Assembly (NCBI RefSeq): GCF_947090775.1 | Contig: NZ_OX352321.1 | Location: forward strand, 186,001 to 250,000 | Direction: 5' to 3' | Origin: Pseudarthrobacter sp. MM222 | Lineage (GTDB): Bacteria > Actinomycetota > Actinomycetes > Actinomycetales > Micrococcaceae | DNA: 64,000 nucleotides | Part shown: positions 59,833-64,000 of the stretch, one piece after another | Layout of the letters: each line of letters starts with the position of its first letter | Position numbering within the stretch: the stretch's first letter is position 1 | The notes under the pieces: model-generated | Databases searched by the model: none | What the model was told of the DNA's origin: nothing | The model's input: only the letters and a program-made list of their open reading frames with translations | Made by a program: the position numbers and the translations under genes

Positions 59833-60111
59833 CTAGACGGCGTCGTGATCCGTCTCGAGGATCTGGACGAGGCGCTCGAGGGCGGCGTCGGCGCCCTCTC
59901 CCTCGGCACGCAACACCACCACCTCGCCGTGCGATGCGCCCAGGCTCATCAGGGACAGGATGCTGGCGGCGTCCATGGCCTCGTCCTCGGGTTCGCCCAG
60001 ACGGGCGATGGTGATTTCGAGATCGAACTCGCCTGCAGCCTCGGCAAAGATGGCAGCCGGGCGGGCGTGCAGCCCTACACGGCTGGCGATGGTGGCGTTA
60101 CGTTCGGTCAT
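59833..60111 (-). CDS. ptsH: Phosphocarrier protein HPr
   Basis: 92 residues. Carries phosphate from enzyme I to the sugar-specific EII. Active His in SRVGLHARPAAIFAEAAGEF and the regulatory Ser region AASILSLMSLGASHGEVVVL. Last gene of the fru operon, 75 bp after fruA. AGGAG precedes ATG. Enzyme I (ptsI) is not in the window. Confidence 0.95.
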   Translation of the reverse strand: MTERNATIASRVGLHARPAAIFAEAAGEFDLEITIARLGEPEDEAMDAASILSLMSLGASHGEVVVLRAEGEGADAALERLVQILETDHDAV

Positions 60112-60185
60112 TTCTGCTCCTTGTATATCAAAAAAAGGAATGTAGGCCCGGGAAGGTCGGCTCGGAAGGGATTTCCGGGACCGGC

Positions 60186-62222
60186 TTAGACGGTTACGGG
60201 AACCGGTTCAACCGTATCAACGGTCTTCTTGGCTGCCCAGCGCTTAAGGGCGATCACGGCAAGGGCGCTGACCACGGTTCCGGCGAGGATGGCGACGATG
60301 AACATCACCAGGTTGCCGATGGCGAAGAATACGAAGATGCCGCCGTGCGGTGCCTGCGAGGTGACGCCGGTGGCCATGCAGAGTGCCCCGGTGAGGGCGC
60401 CGCCCAGCATGCTGGCCGGGATGACGCGCAGCGGGTCCGCCGCGGCGAACGGGATGGCACCTTCGGAGATGAAGGACGCGCCCAGCAGCCAGGCGGCCTT
60501 GCCGTTTTCGCGCTCGTTCAGGGTGAACAGCTTCTTATCGAGGACAGTGGCCAGGGCCATTGCCAGCGGGGGCACCATGCCTGCGGCCATCACGGTGGCC
60601 ATGATCTGCCATGGCGCCTGGTTGGTGGCGCTGCCGGCGCTCAGGCCGGCCACGGCGAAGGCATAGGCAACCTTGTTGACCGGGCCGCCAAGGTCGAAGC
60701 ACATCATGAGGCCCAGGATGATGCCCAGGATGACGGCGGACGCGCCGGTCATTCCCGAGAGCCAGCCGTTGAGGGCTTTGGTGAGGCCCGCGATCGGCCC
60801 GCCGAGGACCAGGATCATCAGGCCGGAGGCGAAGATGGACGCAAGCAACGGGATGATCACCACAGGCATCAGGCCGCGGAGCCAGCGCGGTACCTGCCAG
60901 GTTCCGATCAGGTGTGCCATGTAGCCGGCGAGCAGGCCGCCGATGATGCCGCCGAGGAAGCCAGCGTCCATGAATCCAGCCACCGCACCGGCGACGAAGC
61001 CCGGCGCGATACCGGGCCGGTCGGCGATGGCGTAGGCAATGTAGCCGGCCAGCGCTGGAACAAGGAAGCCCATCGAGAGGGCACCGATTTTGAAGAGCAC
61101 AGCGCCGAGGTAGAGCGCGAGGCCGCCTTCAGGGAGATTGAACAGCGTATTGGCAGCCAGGATGTCGTTGGCTTTGGTTCCAATCGCGATGTCGTAGCCG
61201 CCCAGGAGGAAGCCCAGGGCAATCAGCAGGCCGCCGCCGGCGACGAACGGGATCATATAGCTGACACCGGTGAGCAGTGCCTTCTTCAGCTTCTGGCCGA
61301 TGTGCTCGCCCTTTTCCTGGGCCTGCTGGTCCGCCTGTTCCTCGGCGCCGAAGTGCGGAACGCGGCGGGCGTGCGGGTTGTCCGCGGCGGCGAGGGCCTC
61401 CTGGACCATCTTGTCCGGCTCGTCGATGCCGCGCTTGACGGGGGCGTTGATGACGGGCTTGCCGGCGAAGCGCTCCTTGCCGCGGACGTCGACATCCACG
61501 GCGAAGATCACGGCGTCGGCGGCGGCGATGACGGCCGGGTCCAGCGGCTTGGCGCCCGAAGATCCCTGGGTCTCGACCTGCAGGTCGACTCCGGCTTCCT
61601 TGGCCGCGGCCACGAGCGAATCGGCGGCCATGTAGGTGTGGGCGATGCCGGTGGGGCAGGCTGTGACGGCCACGAGGCGCTTGGGGCCACGGGCGGAGCC
61701 TGAGTCCCCGGCGGCAGGCGCCGCGGCAACGGCAGCGGCGGCCGGAGCCGCTGCGGCGTGGGCAGCGGGCTTGTCTGCCAGCGCGCCCTCGACGAGTTCG
61801 ACAATCTCGGCTTCCGAGTTGGCTGCGCGCAGGGAGGCGGTGAAGTCCTTCTTGATCAGGGACCGGGCGAGCTTGGACAGGAGCTTGAGGTGCTCCTGGT
61901 CCGCGCCTTCGGGGGCCGCGATGAAGAAGATCAGATCCGCGGGGCCGTCCTTGGCGCCGAAATCAACCGGCTGGGACAGCCGTGCCATCGCCAGCGTCGG
62001 TTCGATGACCGCCGTCGACCGGCAATGCGGGATCGCGATACCGCCGGGGACGCCCGTGGCAGTCTTGGATTCCCGGGCAAAGGCGTCGGCGAAGAGGCCT
62101 TCGGCCTCGGTGGCGCGTCCGGTGGCCGCAACTCTGCCTGCCAGATGCCGGATCACGTCCTCGGGCGAGCTGCCCAGGTTCTGGTCGAGCTCGACCAGTT
62201 CGGTTGTAATGAGCTGAGTCAC
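60186..62222 (-). CDS. fruA: Fructose-specific PTS enzyme IIABC
   Basis: Takes up fructose as fructose 1-phosphate. 678 residues from GTG 62222 (AAGGA six nt upstream). IIA domain with phosphorylated His in GIAIPHCRSTAV; an Ala-rich linker; IIB domain with Cys in VAVTACPTGIAHTYMAADSL; IIC membrane domain with about nine helices (SYMIPFVAGGGLLIALGFLL, GFMDAGFLGGIIGGLLAGYM, SQAPHGGIFVFFAIGNLVMF). Domain order A-B-C. Between fruK and ptsH. Confidence 0.95.
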   Translation of the reverse strand: MTQLITTELVELDQNLGSSPEDVIRHLAGRVAATGRATEAEGLFADAFARESKTATGVPGGIAIPHCRSTAVIEPTLAMARLSQPVDFGAKDGPADLIFFIAAPEGADQEHLKLLSKLARSLIKKDFTASLRAANSEAEIVELVEGALADKPAAHAAAAPAAAAVAAAPAAGDSGSARGPKRLVAVTACPTGIAHTYMAADSLVAAAKEAGVDLQVETQGSSGAKPLDPAVIAAADAVIFAVDVDVRGKERFAGKPVINAPVKRGIDEPDKMVQEALAAADNPHARRVPHFGAEEQADQQAQEKGEHIGQKLKKALLTGVSYMIPFVAGGGLLIALGFLLGGYDIAIGTKANDILAANTLFNLPEGGLALYLGAVLFKIGALSMGFLVPALAGYIAYAIADRPGIAPGFVAGAVAGFMDAGFLGGIIGGLLAGYMAHLIGTWQVPRWLRGLMPVVIIPLLASIFASGLMILVLGGPIAGLTKALNGWLSGMTGASAVILGIILGLMMCFDLGGPVNKVAYAFAVAGLSAGSATNQAPWQIMATVMAAGMVPPLAMALATVLDKKLFTLNERENGKAAWLLGASFISEGAIPFAAADPLRVIPASMLGGALTGALCMATGVTSQAPHGGIFVFFAIGNLVMFIVAILAGTVVSALAVIALKRWAAKKTVDTVEPVPVTV

Positions 62223-62224
62223 TG

Positions 62225-63211
62225 TCAATCCTTCCGGAGGGCCGTGATGGTTACGGCATCAGGGGTGGTTTGGTGGACTGCCGGGACGGTGGAGCCCGGC
62301 AGGGAAGCGGCGGCGGCACCATGGGCCACAGCCTGACGCAGACAATCGACCGGGGCATCGCCCTGGCTGGAGGCGAGCAGGTAGCCGGCCAGCGACGAGT
62401 CGCCGGCTCCGACAGTGCTGACCGCGGTGACCGGCGGATGCGTGGCGAGCCACGCGCCGTCGGCCGTCACAAGCACCGCACCCTTGGAGCCGAGGGTTGC
62501 CAGGACGGCGCCCACTCCGGAACGCACGACGGCGCCAGCGGCGGCCGCGGCAGCCTCCGGGTCCGCTTCGAGCTCCTCGGCGGTCTTGTTGGTGGCGAAT
62601 CCGGCTGCGGCAGCCAGTTCCACCAGTTCCTCGGCATTGGGTTTCAACAGATCAGGTTTCCCGGCGGCGTCGCCCGAAACGGCGGCGGCGAGCGGTTCCC
62701 CTGAGGAGTCGACGGCGATGCGTGGGGCATCGGTCCCGCCGTGGATGGACCGTAGCCGCCGGGTGACGGTGGCGTAGAAGTCGGCCGGAACTCCTGGTGG
62801 GAGCGAACCGGCCAGGACAACCCAGCTGGCGCCGCGGGAGTGGTCCAGGAGCAGCCCGATCAGGGCCTCCTGCTGGTCCTCACTCAGCACCGGGCCGGGT
62901 TCGTTGATTTTGGTCGTGACGCCGCCGGGCTCCGTGAGTGCCACGTTGCTGCGCAGCGGCTCGCCAATGGGAAGAGCGGCGAACGGGACGTCGCCGTCCC
63001 GCAGCCCGGCGAGGACCGGATCGGCCTCGGCCCCGGGCAGCACCGCGATGGTCTTCAGCCCGGAGGCGACCAGGGCTCGGGAGACGTTGACTCCCTTGCC
63101 CCCGGACTCCTGCCGGACGGAGACGGCCCGCTGGACCTCGCCGCGGAGCAAGGGTCCTGGCAGGGCGACGGTGCGGTCCAGGCTGGGGTTGGCGGTCAGG
63201 GTGACAATCAT
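62225..63211 (-). CDS. fruK: 1-phosphofructokinase
   Basis: Makes fructose 1,6-bisphosphate from the fructose 1-phosphate delivered by FruA. 328 residues of the PfkB family: MIVTLTANPSLDRTVALPGP, ESGGKGVNVSRALVASGLKT, KPNAEELVELA and the ATP/catalytic motif STVGAGDSSLAGYLLA with its Asp. Start overlaps the regulator stop by 4 nt; its stop lies just before the fruA start, so the operon is tightly coupled. Confidence 0.95.
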   Translation of the reverse strand: MIVTLTANPSLDRTVALPGPLLRGEVQRAVSVRQESGGKGVNVSRALVASGLKTIAVLPGAEADPVLAGLRDGDVPFAALPIGEPLRSNVALTEPGGVTTKINEPGPVLSEDQQEALIGLLLDHSRGASWVVLAGSLPPGVPADFYATVTRRLRSIHGGTDAPRIAVDSSGEPLAAAVSGDAAGKPDLLKPNAEELVELAAAAGFATNKTAEELEADPEAAAAAAGAVVRSGVGAVLATLGSKGAVLVTADGAWLATHPPVTAVSTVGAGDSSLAGYLLASSQGDAPVDCLRQAVAHGAAAASLPGSTVPAVHQTTPDAVTITALRKD

Positions 63212-64000
63212 GCGACCACCACCTCGACGCCGGCCTCGGCAAGGGCGTCGGCGAGTGCCTGGCTTGGTTTCGTGTCAGTGATCAAGGTGTCCAGATCTTT
63301 CAACGAGGCGAACTGGACGAGGGTCTCCGCGTCCAGCTTGGAGGAATCAGCCAGCACCACGATGCGGCGCGCTGATTGGACGAAGGCAGCCTTGACAGCG
63401 GCTTCTTCAGGGTCGGGGGTGCTCAGCCCGAAGGCTGCATGGATGCCGTTGGTGCCGATGAAGGCGATGTCCGGGCGGATCCGGCGGGCCGCTTCCACCG
63501 TTGACTGGCCGACGGCGGCCTGCGTGAGTCCGCGGACCTTCCCGCCGAGCAGGTGGAGGGCGATGCCGGGTTCACCGGACAGCTTGACCGCGATGGGCAG
63601 CGCGTGGGTGATGACGACGAGTTCGTTTCCGGAACCGGGTGCACTGCCGCCGGCCGTCCGCGCGGCCAGGAGTTCCGCGAGGGCCTCGGTGCTGGAGCCT
63701 GCGTCGATGAGGACGCTGCCGGAATGGTCCTTGGGGATGAGAGCGAGGGCGGCCTCGGCGATGCGGGTCTTTTCCGGCTGGCGGAGGACGGTCCGCTCAA
63801 GGATGCTTTCCTCCGTGGTGCTGAAGCGGTCCGGGGACACCGCGCCGCCATGGACGCGGCGTACGCTGCCGGCCGTTTCGAGGGCAGCCAGGTCGCGGCG
63901 GATCGTCTCGGTGGTGATGCTGAAGCGTTCGGCAAGGTCCGTGACGCTGGCCCGCCCACGGGCGGTGATGAGCCCAACAATCAGCTGTTGGCGTTCTTCG
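63208..64000 (-). CDS. fruR: DeoR-family regulator of fructose use, 5' end beyond the window
   Basis: The minus-strand frame is open to the right edge: it reads EERQQLIVGLITARGRASVT, DLAERFSITTETIRRDLAAL, ETAGSVRRVHGGAV, the complete DeoR helix-turn-helix, then the sugar-phosphate-sensing domain (SVLIDAGSSTEALAELLAAR, IRPDIAFIGTNGIHAAFGLS, VVLADSSKLDAETLVQFASL). Only a few N-terminal residues are outside. An internal start at 63840 would remove the DNA-binding part and is not credible. Four-nt overlap with fruK. Likely represses the operon until fructose 1-phosphate is present (family knowledge). Confidence 0.92.
   Translation of the reverse strand, partial: EERQQLIVGLITARGRASVTDLAERFSITTETIRRDLAALETAGSVRRVHGGAVSPDRFSTTEESILERTVLRQPEKTRIAEAALALIPKDHSGSVLIDAGSSTEALAELLAARTAGGSAPGSGNELVVITHALPIAVKLSGEPGIALHLLGGKVRGLTQAAVGQSTVEAARRIRPDIAFIGTNGIHAAFGLSTPDPEEAAVKAAFVQSARRIVVLADSSKLDAETLVQFASLKDLDTLITDTKPSQALADALAEAGVEVVVA

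Noticed and set aside
63208..63840. Truncated DeoR regulator starting at 63840
   Set aside because: The frame continues to the window edge and encodes the full helix-turn-helix, so the gene is merely cut by the edge.

Overview
The window is high-GC DNA with actinobacterial gene content: DisA, a MutY without a Nudix domain, a DesA3-type desaturase with its own reductase, a mycobacterial-type POL-PE-LIG LigD with a Lys/Ala-tailed Ku, PucR and DUF1537 loci. This suggests a soil actinobacterium of the family Micrococcaceae (Arthrobacter sensu lato). That placement is inferred from gene content and was not tested by a search. About 70 protein genes, one tRNA-Lys and one intact IS3-family element are supported. 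There is no rRNA operon, CRISPR array or prophage. The first gene (aspartase) and the last gene (DeoR-type regulator) run off the window.

Layout. 1-8.96 kb: an amino-acid catabolic locus. It holds aspartase, an aldehyde dehydrogenase and a short homoserine dehydrogenase without an ACT domain in one operon, facing an S-methylmethionine-permease-like transporter. Two IclR regulators, a metal-dependent cyclase/hydrolase, a stand-alone NIF3/PII-like protein and a homocysteine S-methyltransferase follow. Read together these could turn homoserine (possibly released from S-methylmethionine) into aspartate semialdehyde, aspartate and fumarate. 9-23.3 kb: housekeeping and genome maintenance (mutY, disA, prfC, radA), a soluble Ser/Thr kinase-GAF fusion, and a PucR-type regulator divergent from a desaturase/reductase pair. 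23.4-29.4 kb: phosphate uptake (pstSCAB with a PHO-box-like promoter, then a convergent DUF47-Pit operon). 29.6-34.9 kb: an unassigned structured element, tRNA-Lys, a MarR gene with a small Cys-rich protein and a second Ser/Thr kinase, a GGDEF protein and a PHP-domain protein.

34.99-36.42 kb: an intact IS3-family element with 26-bp ends, a 3-bp target duplication, a -1 frameshift heptamer and a start site buried in a hairpin. 36.5-41 kb: a lactonase, a PrmC-related methyltransferase, small stress-type proteins, an aldo/keto reductase gene with a large internal deletion, dodecin and an SGNH hydrolase. 41.1-46.9 kb: an acid-sugar operon (GntR repressor, DUF1537 kinase, YgbJ-like dehydrogenase, GntP permease, class II aldolase) with a clear palindromic operator. 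47-53.5 kb: membrane and accessory proteins and a cluster of short repeats. 54.6-58.5 kb: non-homologous end joining (ligD and ku divergent over 40 bp) beside a stand-alone SAP-like protein. 59.8-64 kb: fructose uptake operon fruR-fruK-fruA-ptsH.

Two points stand out beyond single genes. A 48-bp palindromic element occurs twice at the same kind of place, between convergent genes. Several regulator genes have visible operators beside them: the GntR palindrome, CCTAGTTA boxes around the MarR locus, and 11-nt repeats before pstS.
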